Counted from the stretch's first letter, positions 34,704-44,056 are shown. The stretch is DNA of 48,932 nucleotides from Crocinitomicaceae bacterium (GCA_030830205.1 JAURNL010000093.1:1-48932); one strand, 5' to 3'. A program made the numbers and translations. The notes: generated by a model from the sequence alone, not told the origin.

Positions 34704-37031
34704 TCAGCGAATCACAAGTACTTTGGCTACCTTGCGCTCCCCTCCTTGGTAGTTGTTGGCAGTCCAGAAAAAATAAACGCCCGTTGGGACTTTTTCGCCA
34801 TTGAGGTTTTGGCCATCCCAGGTTGCTGTGCCCCCATTGGATTGTGTTTTATAGATGAGGTTTCCTGCTGCATCAGTTATTTTAACATCGGAATTATAGC
34901 GGATTCCCTGAATAGTAATAGGGCCGAAATATTCTGGCCTCACTGGATTAGGGAAAACTTGTAGCGACTCATAGGTTGGGTCTTCATAGGTTGCATCTAT
35001 ACGAAACGAGACTAATCCTTTATCTGTAACTATATAAAGTTCGCCCGTTGTATGATTAAGTTCAATATCAAAAATTGTATTTGAAATCAGGGGGGAGTTG
35101 TCTTCATTATATTGGGCTATGATTTGAGTGCCGTCAGGAGAAAGCAACACAAGTCCTGCATTGGATAAAGCTATCCATTTGCGGTTGCCCCCATCAATCT
35201 CTATATCCGTAATGCTTGCGTCACCTAATACCAACTCATAATTTCCTTCAAAAGGAATAAGGATACGTTGGGCATCATAATTGCCTGCACCCGCAGAGAA
35301 GCTTCCATTTGCATTGTATAATACAGCAAAACCAGCGTCGGTCCCAATCCAGAGCTCGCCATCAAAGTCTGCTGCTAATGCGGTAATCTTATTGGAAGGT
35401 AATGCTCCAAGGAGGTCGCCAGTTGTCAGTTGAATAATTTTATCATCACTAGGATCGTCCAATGTACCTTGATGCTGTAAACCAATGAGCCCATTTGCGT
35501 AGGTTCCCATCCAAATATTATCTTGAAAATCGATTTCAATTTTGGTAGTCATTTTATTAGATGCGCCCGGACCAAGGTAGTAACTTGACCATGTTCCATC
35601 TGCTTGACGCACTTTTATTGGTCGATCCGTATAGCCATTAATGGTCCAAAGATTTCCTTTTTGGTCAAATTTTAGGCCCGATACCAATGACCAGCCATTG
35701 CCAATAGAAACCGGTTGAAGTGGCGAATTTGTTTCATCAAAAACAAGCGTGTCAGATTCATTAAACAGAGTTAATGGTGCAAAAGAATAAGTGCCCGCAG
35801 CCAATTCTTTAGGGTTCTTTGGATTTACAGCAACCGTAATAAAATCCCAGAGCGTATTGAAATCCCAAGCACTTACACTTGGTGTATTGTGAAAACGCCA
35901 TTCATTCTCCTCTAGGATATGAATACCATTTCGTGTAAACGCTGGAGCAATTTCAGCCTCCAACCGACCAGAACCTACTGCCAAAACACCCTCTTGCCAG
36001 TCCATGGTGTAAACATAAGGATTCGCCAATCCCTCAATAGAAAAGCGCTTGCAAGTAAATGCATTGATGTGTTCGAGTAAGCCCCACGCTTGATCAGCAC
36101 TCCAAAAAGAATTACCAAGTTTACAAATACGAGAAGGGTTGATCCAGCGATCAATTAGACCCGAAGTATAGGCGTTTATTTGTACACCATTAGGACTATA
36201 AAAAAGAATGCCCCCATCGGTAGAAATAGCCATTTGTGTACCAATAACTTGGATACTTGAAATTTGATAGCTAAACGGTTCGTTAATAACATTGATGAGG
36301 ATATTGTTGTCAAGACGGAAAACTGAATCTTGGCCGTACGCATCGTTGGTACGCAAGACCCAAAATTGGTTACTGAAGGTTTGTAATTCACTGTATTGAT
36401 TTTCGGTCTGAAAAGGAAAACGCAAATCACGATCCCATTGTGAGTAATCTGGAAGAGCTGGATTGCTGCGCAATCCCTTTAACATTTGAGTTGGCGTTAA
36501 TGCAAAAATAGAATCTTGGGTTATAGCAACATCTACAATGGCCTCTAAACTATTTGTTGGATAATAAGTATCCTTGATTTCCTCTTTGGCAACATCGATT
36601 AATACAATTGAAAAGTCATTTGCAACATATATAAAATTTCCAAAGCGCTCGAACTTATTAATTCTTTTCGAATTTGAAATTTGTGCCAACTTAATAGCAG
36701 GCAGATTGGTAATATTGCCCGAAAGCCATTTGTCAATATTCCCATTGGTGTAGCCAATGTATATTGCATCATCTATAGGATCATGATATAAACAAGAAAT
36801 CTCAATATCTGAGAGCCCATTTAGGGCTGTCTTCAAAACGCCTTCTTCTGTATAAGGGTTGTAAATATAAAGGCCGTTTTCGAGTGCGGTAAAAACACGT
36901 TCGCCGTCTGTAACAATATCAATGGCTTTTGCACTAGCCACATGAAATTTCCATGAGCCCATCGGAATCTGAGCCTGGGCTAAGAAGCTGATGCATAATG
37001 ACAATGCAATAAGAAAATAACTAGGCTTCAT
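34704..37031 (-). CDS. porZ: PorZ-like T9SS attachment-complex propeller protein
   Basis: 775 residues, matching the roughly 776 of Porphyromonas PorZ. Signal peptide to LAQAQ; an opening GSWKFHVASAKAIDIV; a first propeller with ALENGLYIYNP and NGLSDIEIS, then YIGYTNGNIDKW; a second propeller with two-component-regulator-type blades (NKITALAADFDGELWIGTD, LWTINGYTD); and a T9SS sorting domain (LQVFPNPVRPEYFGPITI, GVYFFW). In the known system PorZ binds A-LPS and assists PorU in cargo anchoring at the cell surface. It overlaps the upstream glycosyltransferase by 11 bp. Assignment by architecture and motifs. Confidence 0.82.
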   Translation of the reverse strand: MKPSYFLIALSLCISFLAQAQIPMGSWKFHVASAKAIDIVTDGERVFTALENGLYIYNPYTEEGVLKTALNGLSDIEISCLYHDPIDDAIYIGYTNGNIDKWLSGNITNLPAIKLAQISNSKRINKFERFGNFIYVANDFSIVLIDVAKEEIKDTYYPTNSLEAIVDVAITQDSIFALTPTQMLKGLRSNPALPDYSQWDRDLRFPFQTENQYSELQTFSNQFWVLRTNDAYGQDSVFRLDNNILINVINEPFSYQISSIQVIGTQMAISTDGGILFYSPNGVQINAYTSGLIDRWINPSRICKLGNSFWSADQAWGLLEHINAFTCKRFSIEGLANPYVYTMDWQEGVLAVGSGRLEAEIAPAFTRNGIHILEENEWRFHNTPSVSAWDFNTLWDFITVAVNPKNPKELAAGTYSFAPLTLFNESDTLVFDETNSPLQPVSIGNGWSLVSGLKFDQKGNLWTINGYTDRPIKVRQADGTWSSYYLGPGASNKMTTKIEIDFQDNIWMGTYANGLIGLQHQGTLDDPSDDKIIQLTTGDLLGALPSNKITALAADFDGELWIGTDAGFAVLYNANGSFSAGAGNYDAQRILIPFEGNYELVLGDASITDIEIDGGNRKWIALSNAGLVLLSPDGTQIIAQYNEDNSPLISNTIFDIELNHTTGELYIVTDKGLVSFRIDATYEDPTYESLQVFPNPVRPEYFGPITIQGIRYNSDVKITDAAGNLIYKTQSNGGTATWDGQNLNGEKVPTGVYFFWTANNYQGGERKVAKVLVIR

Positions 37032-37986
37032 GGTTAAGATCAGAACTTAGGGTTTCTTTTTTGATGATATAAGTTGGTCGTTGCTTGCTCTGTACAAAAA
37101 GCTTGCCTAAATAGATCCCCACTATACCAATAAGAATCATTTGAATTCCTCCAATGAATAATACCGATGCAATTAAAGAAGTCCAACCAGTGATAGCAGC
37201 ATCTGTAAAGACAGCGGTATAAATGGCATAACAACCGTAAACAAAGGATAAGAAAGCAAAAAAGAGGCCTAAATAGATAGAAAAATAAAGCGGTTTTGCA
37301 CTTGATGATGTAATGCCGTTTATGGCAAATTGCAGCATTCTGGCAAAAGAGTATTTACTATTACCGCTAAATCTTGCTGCCGGTTGATAATCAAGGGCTG
37401 TTTGCTTGAAACCAAGTGTGGGAATCAAACCCCTTAAAAACAAATGAGATTCTTTAAAAGACTGAATGGCACTAACTACTTTACGGTCCAATAAACGAAA
37501 ATCGGCTGTCCCCTCCTCAATTGGAACTTCAGATAAGCGATTTGCTATCCAGTAAAAGATTTTTGCACTTAATTTTTTAAATAAGCCAATATTTTGTTTG
37601 TCTTGACGACGGGTGTAAACAACCTCAGCGCCTTCGCGCCATAGTTTAACCATTTGGGAAATAAGTGCCGGTGGATGCTGAAGGTCAGCGTCTAGACTAA
37701 TTACTGCGGCACCGCGCGCATGATCAAGCCCTGCTTTAAGAGCGTGTTGGTGACCAAAGTTTCGGCTAAATTGCAGATAATGAACCCGAGGATCTTGTAA
37801 ACGTAAATCCTCTATGCGTGCTAAAGAAGCATCTGTACTGCCGTCATCAATAAAAATGACTTCGTAGTTTTCGATACCAATCTGAGCTAAAACCTGACAT
37901 AGTTCGGTGTGCAATCGTTGTACATTTCCCTCCTCATTAAAGGTGGGAATGACAATGGAAAGATCTATGTAAAGATGTGGGTTCAT
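37021..37986 (-). CDS. GT2-family membrane glycosyltransferase, GtrB/dolichyl-phosphate-mannose-synthase-like
   Basis: 321 residues. GT-A domain at about 8-230 with SIVIPTFNEEGN, DDGSTD (47-52) and DADLQHPP (99-106), followed by two membrane segments near 232-254 and 268-292. This layout fits enzymes that transfer a sugar to undecaprenyl phosphate for later use in the periplasm. Sugar unknown. Its 3' end overlaps porZ by 11 bp; because PorZ binds a lipopolysaccharide, a link is tempting but unproven. A near-consensus box TAAATTCG (37993-38000) lies 6 nt upstream. Confidence 0.88.
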   Translation of the reverse strand: MNPHLYIDLSIVIPTFNEEGNVQRLHTELCQVLAQIGIENYEVIFIDDGSTDASLARIEDLRLQDPRVHYLQFSRNFGHQHALKAGLDHARGAAVISLDADLQHPPALISQMVKLWREGAEVVYTRRQDKQNIGLFKKLSAKIFYWIANRLSEVPIEEGTADFRLLDRKVVSAIQSFKESHLFLRGLIPTLGFKQTALDYQPAARFSGNSKYSFARMLQFAINGITSSSAKPLYFSIYLGLFFAFLSFVYGCYAIYTAVFTDAAITGWTSLIASVLFIGGIQMILIGIVGIYLGKLFVQSKQRPTYIIKKETLSSDLNHEA

Positions 37987-38065
37987 TGAAAGCGAATTTA
38001 CGCAATTATCTTGTCTTTTAATGTTGCTTTGTTAGGAAGATCCGTGCAAATCGGCTGCCTTTCCC

Positions 38066-38073
38066 TATATTTG
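38066..38073 (+). promoter_or_regulatory. -7 box upstream of the RidA gene
   Basis: TATATTTG, exact TAnnTTTG, 15 nt before the ATG at 38089. No TTG at 19 nt upstream. Confidence 0.4.
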
Positions 38074-38088
38074 CTTAAATTCTATGTA

Positions 38089-38526
38089 ATGTCCACAAAT
38101 GATCGTATCTCTACAGACAACGCCCCAAAACCGGTAGGTCTGTATCCGCACGCGCGTCGTGTTGGCAACTTGTTATTTTTATCTGGTGTTGGGCCAAGAG
38201 TAGCTGGCTCGGATGCTAATGATTCATCTGTACCTGGTCTAAAACTTGATCATAATGGGAATTTTATTGAGTTCGACTTTGAAGCTCAATGCCGAAGTGT
38301 TTTTGAAAATGTTCGTATCATACTAGAAGCCTCTGGGTCTTCTTGGGATCAGTTGGTAGATGTGACTGTATTTTTAGTGAATATGAAGCGTGATTTTCAC
38401 ACATACAACAAGTTGTACGCAGCATATTTCAAGGAAAACTTGCCCTGCCGCACGACGGTTGAGATTTCCTCACTGCCGACGCCAATTGCCATTGAACTCA
38501 AATGTATCGCAACTATTGAATCTTAA
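38089..38526 (+). CDS. RidA-family deaminase, 2-aminomuconate-deaminase-like
   Basis: 145 residues from ATG 38089; the longer frame to 38011 crosses the promoter box. Features of the RidA/YjgF fold: GLYPHARRVGNLLFLSGVGP, FDFEAQCRSVFENVRIILEASG cut to its core QCRSVFENVRIIL, VTVFLVNMKRDF and the conserved Arg-Thr-Thr-Val (CRTTVEI) with Glu near IELKCIA. The N-terminal PHARRVGNLLF pattern and the LVNM segment resemble 2-aminomuconate deaminases of aromatic (kynurenine) degradation; a general imine deaminase is the alternative. First of three plus-strand genes. Confidence 0.8.
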   Translation: MSTNDRISTDNAPKPVGLYPHARRVGNLLFLSGVGPRVAGSDANDSSVPGLKLDHNGNFIEFDFEAQCRSVFENVRIILEASGSSWDQLVDVTVFLVNMKRDFHTYNKLYAAYFKENLPCRTTVEISSLPTPIAIELKCIATIES

Positions 38527-38529
38527 TAT

Positions 38530-39111
38530 ATGACAGCATTTATCATCCGAATTATTTTAGCACTCGTTGCTACTTTCTTTAATGTCTACCTTTTTGTTTC
38601 AGGCCATTGGGGTTGGGGCATATTCTTTATTTTCATCACTGCACTCATCATTCTTTCATTTTTTAGAAATGAAAACATGATTTTAGCGCTCAATCAAATG
38701 CGTGTTGGTAATCAAGATAAAGCAAAGACTTACATCAACAAAATTACCCATCCTCATTTGTTGCCAAAAAAACAACATGCCTATATTCTATACCTCAAGG
38801 CCGTACTCGGAGCACAAGAACTTGGTTTTGCTGCTTCAGAACAACTTTTGCGTAAAGCAATCGGGCTAGGACTGCGCCAAAAGGAAGATAATGCAGTTGC
38901 ACGTATGCACCTTGCTGGTATTTGTGCTCAAACTGGGCGGCGTCAAGAAGCATTGGCATTACTTGCTGAAGCTAAAAAACACGACAAAAATGGCATGCTG
39001 CGAGATCAAATTAAAATGTTGCAACAACAACTGCAAGCAGCTCCCTCGAAAAATCAAATGCGCATGGCCCAAATGATGGGTGGACGCAAGAAAACCCCTA
39101 AAATGCGTTAA
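38530..39111 (+). CDS. Membrane protein with TPR-like cytoplasmic domain, unknown function
   Basis: 193 residues. Two N-terminal membrane segments (about 4-22 and 27-46), then a helical TPR-like domain (QHAYILYLKAVLG, ARMHLAGICAQTGRRQEALALL) and a basic Gln/Met-rich tail ending GGRKKTPKMR. Starts 3 bp after ridA and ends 1 bp before the methyltransferase start region. The basic tail could contact nucleic acid or ribosomes, which is inference. Family not recognised. Confidence 0.75.
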   Translation: MTAFIIRIILALVATFFNVYLFVSGHWGWGIFFIFITALIILSFFRNENMILALNQMRVGNQDKAKTYINKITHPHLLPKKQHAYILYLKAVLGAQELGFAASEQLLRKAIGLGLRQKEDNAVARMHLAGICAQTGRRQEALALLAEAKKHDKNGMLRDQIKMLQQQLQAAPSKNQMRMAQMMGGRKKTPKMR

Positions 39112-39112
39112 T

Positions 39113-39976
39113 ATGTCACAGCCCCCTCGCGCAATTGCGCCTTCTTGGCCAGATTACCAACTCATCGATGCAGGAGGTGGCAAAAAACTAGAACGCTGGG
39201 GAAAGGTCATCACCATAAGACCCGATATTCAAGCTTATTTTCATAGTGGTAAACCTTTTACTGAGTGGAAAGAAGTTGCACATTGGGAATACACAGAAAT
39301 TCCAGGTAAAAATGGTCGTTGGAAAGCACTAAAAGCCGATGCGCCTGCAGAATGGCAAATTTCATTTGGTCGTCTTAAATTTAACTTAGGCACCAGTACC
39401 TTTAAGCATGTTGGTCTATTTCCTGAACAAGCCATCAACTGGGCACACATTGATGAACATGTGCAATCCGAAGATAAATTTCTCAACTTATTTGCTTACA
39501 CTGGAGCTGCTAGCTGTATGGCTAGGCTCAAAGGTGCCGATACTTTTCATATCGATTCCTCTAAATCAATATTAAACTGGGCGAGTAACAACATGGATGC
39601 CAGTCGCTTACTCAATATTCACTGGGTGCTAGAAGACGCCTTGAAATTTGCTGAACGAGAAGCGCGCCGGGGTCGTAAGTACGACTACATTTTAATGGAT
39701 CCACCAGCCTGGGGTAATGGTGTAAAAGGAGAAAAGTGGAAACTCGAAGATAAAATTGATCAGCTCTTTGCTGCATGCGCTCAAATTTTAAGCCCCAAAG
39801 GAAGACTAACCCTCAATACATATTCTCCCTCTATTGAGGCCAACCTCTTGACAGAATTGGCCGAAATGTATTTTGAAGGGCGTTCAGCAGAACACAGTGC
39901 CCTTTATTTAGAGAGTCAGACAGAGAAGACGCTTTATTGCGGAGAACTTTTGAGGATTGCCCCTATCCAATTATAA
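39113..39976 (+). CDS. Class I SAM-dependent methyltransferase, RlmI-like
   Basis: 287 residues from ATG 39113, which follows the upstream stop by 1 bp; the longer frame from 39080 overlaps the TPR gene. N-terminal part (LIDAGGGKKLERWGKV) resembles the PUA-side segment of RlmI/RlmL-type enzymes. The methyltransferase domain has FLNLFAYTGAASCMA (motif I), FHIDSSKSILNWASNN, and catalytic-type DPPAWG (motif IV). The family makes m5C or m2G in 23S rRNA; the exact target is unknown. Its 3' end overlaps convergent phoH by 6 bp. Confidence 0.85.
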   Translation: MSQPPRAIAPSWPDYQLIDAGGGKKLERWGKVITIRPDIQAYFHSGKPFTEWKEVAHWEYTEIPGKNGRWKALKADAPAEWQISFGRLKFNLGTSTFKHVGLFPEQAINWAHIDEHVQSEDKFLNLFAYTGAASCMARLKGADTFHIDSSKSILNWASNNMDASRLLNIHWVLEDALKFAEREARRGRKYDYILMDPPAWGNGVKGEKWKLEDKIDQLFAACAQILSPKGRLTLNTYSPSIEANLLTELAEMYFEGRSAEHSALYLESQTEKTLYCGELLRIAPIQL

Positions 39977-41302
39977 CAATTCGTTAGCCAAGTTAGCCAA
40001 CTCAGAACGCTCTCCCTTCTCCAAACGAACATGAGCAAAAAGAGGCTGTCCTTTTAGACGATCGATAAGATAAGCTAGCCCATTACTATTTTCATCGAGA
40101 TAAGGGGTGTCTATTTGATGAACATCACCAGTAAACACAATCTTTGTATTTTCCCCAGCACGTGTGATGATGGTTTTTACTTCATGGGGGGTTAAATTTT
40201 GTGCTTCATCAATGATGAACATGATATTACTCAAACTTCGGCCTCTAATAAAGGCAAGCGGAGTAATTACTATCCTTTTAGTTTGCTCCATTTCTAAAAT
40301 GGCTTTGTACTTCTTTTCGTTTTCTCCAAACTGCGACTTGATAAACTTAAGGTTATCCCATAAGGGTTCCATGTAAGGTCCTATTTTATCATCTGCATCA
40401 CCTGGCAAGAAGCCAATTTCTTTATTGGAAAGTGGGACCAACGGTCGCGCTAAAATTACTTGATTAAATTTCTTATTCTGCTCAAGGGCTGACGCAAGGG
40501 CTAATAATGTTTTGCCTGTTCCTGCAACCCCTTGCATAGCTACTAATTTTATTTCAGGATTTAAAAGTGCATGAAAAGCAAAAGCCTGCTCCGCATTTTT
40601 TGGTTTAATGCCATAGACAAACTCCTTCTCGATCCGCTCAATTTGATCCGAATGATGGTTATAAAACGCTAAAGACGATGTTTTTCCATTTTTCAGGATA
40701 TAATAACCGTTAGTGATTTTACGCTCGCCAAGCAAGCCATTTTCTTCGATAGAACCACGTGTAAAAATCTCGCGGATCACCTCTGAGTCTATGCCTTCAA
40801 CACCATACTTACCAGGAGTTTGCATTTCCGCTGAATTGACCTTTCCAGTTTCATAATCTGCAGCAACAACGCCCAAAGCCTTCGCTTTGATTCGTAAATT
40901 GATGTCTTTTGTAACCAATATGACCGATCGATTTGGCTCAAGCTCAATTAAGGAAAGTGCAGCATTGATGATTTTGTGATCATTTTTGCCCATGGCATAT
41001 ACTTTTTCAGCATTGATCCCTTTAGGCTCCTCATCCATAACCACCTTGAACTTCCCCAATCCTTTACCCAAGGATATCCATTCTTGTAGGGAACCATGAC
41101 CCGAGAGTTTATCGATGAAACGAATAACCTCTCGAGCAGAAAAGTTTTTTGTGTCATTGCCAATTTTAAATTTGTCAAGTTCTTCTAAAACCGTAATTGG
41201 TATCGCAACAAAATGTTCCTTAAAATTGACGATTGCATCGAAGTCGTGTAATAATACTGAAGTGTCTAAAACAAAAATCTTTTCTTTTTTTCTCATCCGC
41301 AT
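39971..41302 (-). CDS. PIN-PhoH fusion ATPase (PhoH2/YlaK type)
   Basis: 443 residues. N-terminal PIN nuclease domain (about 8-140) with FVLDTSVLLHD (Asp13), the EELDKFK segment and TKDINLR (Asp133). C-terminal PhoH ATPase with Walker A GVAGTGKT at 258-265, Walker B MFIIDEAQNLTP and sensor FTGDVHQID. PhoH2 proteins are reported to be RNA helicase/ribonucleases; the PIN acidic residues look intact. The first ATG (MRMRKKEK) is used; a second ATG lies two codons in. Confidence 0.9.
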   Translation of the reverse strand: MRMRKKEKIFVLDTSVLLHDFDAIVNFKEHFVAIPITVLEELDKFKIGNDTKNFSAREVIRFIDKLSGHGSLQEWISLGKGLGKFKVVMDEEPKGINAEKVYAMGKNDHKIINAALSLIELEPNRSVILVTKDINLRIKAKALGVVAADYETGKVNSAEMQTPGKYGVEGIDSEVIREIFTRGSIEENGLLGERKITNGYYILKNGKTSSLAFYNHHSDQIERIEKEFVYGIKPKNAEQAFAFHALLNPEIKLVAMQGVAGTGKTLLALASALEQNKKFNQVILARPLVPLSNKEIGFLPGDADDKIGPYMEPLWDNLKFIKSQFGENEKKYKAILEMEQTKRIVITPLAFIRGRSLSNIMFIIDEAQNLTPHEVKTIITRAGENTKIVFTGDVHQIDTPYLDENSNGLAYLIDRLKGQPLFAHVRLEKGERSELANLANELL

Positions 41303-41380
41303 TTTTTTTGAAAATACTTATTTTTCTCTTTGAAAAACAAAGCAGGTTGAAAATAAATGCTGAATGTGAATTGAATGTTA

Positions 41381-42265
41381 TTACTTCTTAAAGAAGGACT
41401 TAAAGACGCTGTCGAGGCTGGTAAACTTAAAAGAAAAACCTGCTTGCTTGATTTTATGGTTACTCGCTCTTAGGTCAGATAACACTAAAATTGCGCGTTC
41501 ACCTAAAAGCAATCGCAATAGAAATGCAGGAATATTTGGCATGAATAATGGACGCTTAAGCCACTTAGCTAAACGGGTTGTCATGTCGGCATTGGTATCA
41601 TTCCCTCCCAATGCATTATAGATACCTTCTAATTTATTATCGTATGCAAAGAGCATAAGCCTACAAAGATCATCAATATGAATCCATGGGCTAGTTTGTG
41701 AGCCTGAGCCCACTGGCGCGCCTATTCCCCAATAAACAGGCTGTTTCATGAGGTGTAAAGAGCCTCCATGGCGAGATAAAACCATTGAAATGCGCAAAAT
41801 CGAACCTGGAACTTGATGGAGAATAAGTTGATGAGCAGCCTCCCACTCTTTGACAACGGTGGCCAAAAAATCGTGGCCATAGGGCTCTTCTTCTGTGAAA
41901 ACTTTTCCTGGAAGGTTTTCGTAGCAATTCACTCCAGAAGCACCTATATAGTACTTGAGGTTTGTCATTTGCGGAATTACGGAAGATAAAAAATGAGTGC
42001 TCTGCACCCTAGATGATAAGATTGCCGCCTTTCGCTTTGTTGTCCATCGTTGAGAACCTATGTTCTCGCCAACTAGATTGACAAGGATATCTATTCTAGA
42101 TAATTTACTCGTGCTTATCTTTTCTGATTGAGGATCCCAGTGTATATGACCGTGCTTCTTTGGATTACGCGTAAGTTTAAAAACCCTAAAACCACGGTCT
42201 TTAAAATGACGAGTGAGGTGACCACCGATGAGGCCAGAACCTCCGGCTATTAGAACCGTTGGCAT
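41381..42265 (-). CDS. TIGR01777-family NAD-dependent epimerase
   Basis: 294 residues from ATG 42265. Extended SDR fold with glycine motif AGGSGLIGGHLTRHF at the N-terminus, INLVGENI-like LVNLVGENIGSQRW (family signature), VQSTHFL, SGVNCYE and WIHIDDLCRLML. Known as YfcH in E. coli; substrate unknown. A longer frame to 42286 is possible and would repeat MPTV twice; I prefer 42265, which begins 8 bp after the upstream stop and gives the normal N-terminus. Confidence 0.88.
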   Translation of the reverse strand: MPTVLIAGGSGLIGGHLTRHFKDRGFRVFKLTRNPKKHGHIHWDPQSEKISTSKLSRIDILVNLVGENIGSQRWTTKRKAAILSSRVQSTHFLSSVIPQMTNLKYYIGASGVNCYENLPGKVFTEEEPYGHDFLATVVKEWEAAHQLILHQVPGSILRISMVLSRHGGSLHLMKQPVYWGIGAPVGSGSQTSPWIHIDDLCRLMLFAYDNKLEGIYNALGGNDTNADMTTRLAKWLKRPLFMPNIPAFLLRLLLGERAILVLSDLRASNHKIKQAGFSFKFTSLDSVFKSFFKK

Positions 42266-42273
42266 ATGGTCTC

Positions 42274-42540
42274 TTACTGTTGGCATGTCTCTTGGAGTTC
42301 GTGAAGTAAATCGGGAGAGGCTTCTTGAAGTTCTTTACATAAAAGCGTCTTCTTTTTTAGCGCTTTGCTGAGTTCAAGTGAATCATTGTGACTTGCATTT
42401 TGCTGCCAAATCACTTGGGTTAATTCATTCACTTTTTCTGCCTGTTTTAAGCAAGCACATTGTGCTTGATCAGGCTGAGAACAAGAGAAAATCAAAGTGA
42501 AAATACTGCTTATGAAAAATATTACTTTTATGGACTTCAT
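42274..42540 (-). CDS. Small lipoprotein of unknown function
   Basis: 88 residues. Signal with lipobox LIFSC (Cys20), then a short helical domain rich in Cys (CACLKQ, TLLCKEL, ETCQQ). Five cysteines in the mature part may form disulfides. Resembles small Cys-rich lipoproteins common in Bacteroidetes but no named family is recognised. TAAATTTG lies 7 nt upstream of the ATG; co-directional with the epimerase 8 bp downstream. Confidence 0.75.
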   Translation of the reverse strand: MKSIKVIFFISSIFTLIFSCSQPDQAQCACLKQAEKVNELTQVIWQQNASHNDSLELSKALKKKTLLCKELQEASPDLLHELQETCQQ

Positions 42541-42547
42541 TATTAAA

Positions 42548-42555
42548 CAAATTTA
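42548..42555 (-). promoter_or_regulatory. -7 box upstream of the small lipoprotein
   Basis: TAAATTTG on the minus strand, exact TAnnTTTG, 7 nt from the ATG at 42540. Confidence 0.4.
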
Positions 42556-42577
42556 AAATATTCTCGTACAATCTCAC

Positions 42578-44056
42578 ATGCGTTACTGGACTTCTTTTCT
42601 ATTTATTTTCTTTTCTGTAGGATTGAGCTTTTCACAAGATTGCCAGCCGATCTTCAGACCAAAAAAAGAACTCCCGGCAAATGTCCTTTTGTGTCCTGAA
42701 GCAATGCAAGCTGACTTAGCTCAGCTACATAAACATATTTTAGAAACACACCCCAACCCAACCTACTACGGAGAATTTCAGGACCTCAGCTTGGCCTATG
42801 CCAAAGCACAAGCTCAAATAGGCATTCCATTAACCGTATTTGACTTTCTTTTAGTTGTGAACAAATATCTGTTCACCTTGAAAGATTCACATACTAGCAT
42901 CAATCCAAAACAATTTCTTTACGAAGTCAATGCTAGACGAAAAGTGCTTCCCTTTTTTGTACAAAAAATTGATGAACGTTTTTATGTCTCTGATGCTTAT
43001 CATCCGGACTTTATGATTGGGGCAGAATTACTCCGAATAGATTCTTTTGATGTAAAAGAATTATATCAATACGCCTTGGGGTTAAGTTTGACAGAAGGAG
43101 ATGCGAATGCTGCATTGGAGGAAGTGGCCAATGATAACATAGGGGTGGTTTACAACTTACTCTCCATGGAATATAAGAGGCCCAAGTGCGGACTTGTTCA
43201 AATGGTCAATCCAGAAGGAGATACGCTCACCAAAGAGATCGACTTTAGCTCCTCTTGGAAGTATTTAGTTTCCTCTATTTTCAAGGATGATGAGCAAGAA
43301 ATACAATATTCCTTTGATGAACAAAATAACGGTGTTTTAGTTGTGAACTCCTTTCAACCTCTCTCGCTGAACTTATTCAAAAAACAAATCGATGACTTTT
43401 TCAAGGAAGTTGAGCAACGAAATTGCAAGACGGTTTTTATCGATTTACGTAATAACCTTGGTGGACTTCTGCTCGCCGAAGAATATCTATTTAGTTATAT
43501 CAATACAAAGCAGGCATCAATCAAAACTAACTATCTCTACAAGCGCAGTGATTTCGATCGTTTTGCTCTTTTGAGTCCTATGCAAAAGGTCCAATTTGAA
43601 AATCGAGCAAAAAATGTATACCCGAATGGAATCATTTCGAAAGAATACGATTTTTATAATTTACCCAAAGGATCAGTATTTACAATACTTTATGATTATA
43701 TACCTGAAAATAACCTTAATTATCTTTTTAAAGGCGACTGCAATCTTGTGTTAAATGGAAATTCCATGTCTGCATCAGTGCTATTTGCAGCCTGGTTTAA
43801 ATACATTGAGCGAGGTCAAATATTAGGTTCCCCTTGTATGGGCGGAACAGGCGGAACATTTGGTAATCCAGCGATTATTACACTTAAGCATTCACACATA
43901 GATGTAATGGTAGCTACCTTGAAATTTACTCCTTACCATATTCAAGAGCGCGTCCTTTCAGAGATAGTTCCTGACATTTCTCTTAAGGCAACCCGAGAAG
44001 ACATTCTAAGGCAGCGTGATCCGTTAGTAGAGTTCTTGAAAACTTACCAAAAATAA
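42578..44056 (+). CDS. S41-family serine peptidase, tricorn/IRBP-like
   Basis: 492 residues with signal peptide to about SFSQ. Family features: LKDSHTSIN with candidate catalytic His105, VFIDLRNNLGG, and the nucleophile motif GNSMSASVLFA (Ser398 as candidate). The Lys of CtpA-type enzymes (in GEKTFGKG) is replaced by GSPCMGGTGG, so a His-based tetrad like that of tricorn peptidases is expected. No PDZ domain is obvious. Periplasmic or surface location from the signal. Ends with a 13-bp overlap with the convergent YqaA-like gene. Confidence 0.85.
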   Translation: MRYWTSFLFIFFSVGLSFSQDCQPIFRPKKELPANVLLCPEAMQADLAQLHKHILETHPNPTYYGEFQDLSLAYAKAQAQIGIPLTVFDFLLVVNKYLFTLKDSHTSINPKQFLYEVNARRKVLPFFVQKIDERFYVSDAYHPDFMIGAELLRIDSFDVKELYQYALGLSLTEGDANAALEEVANDNIGVVYNLLSMEYKRPKCGLVQMVNPEGDTLTKEIDFSSSWKYLVSSIFKDDEQEIQYSFDEQNNGVLVVNSFQPLSLNLFKKQIDDFFKEVEQRNCKTVFIDLRNNLGGLLLAEEYLFSYINTKQASIKTNYLYKRSDFDRFALLSPMQKVQFENRAKNVYPNGIISKEYDFYNLPKGSVFTILYDYIPENNLNYLFKGDCNLVLNGNSMSASVLFAAWFKYIERGQILGSPCMGGTGGTFGNPAIITLKHSHIDVMVATLKFTPYHIQERVLSEIVPDISLKATREDILRQRDPLVEFLKTYQK

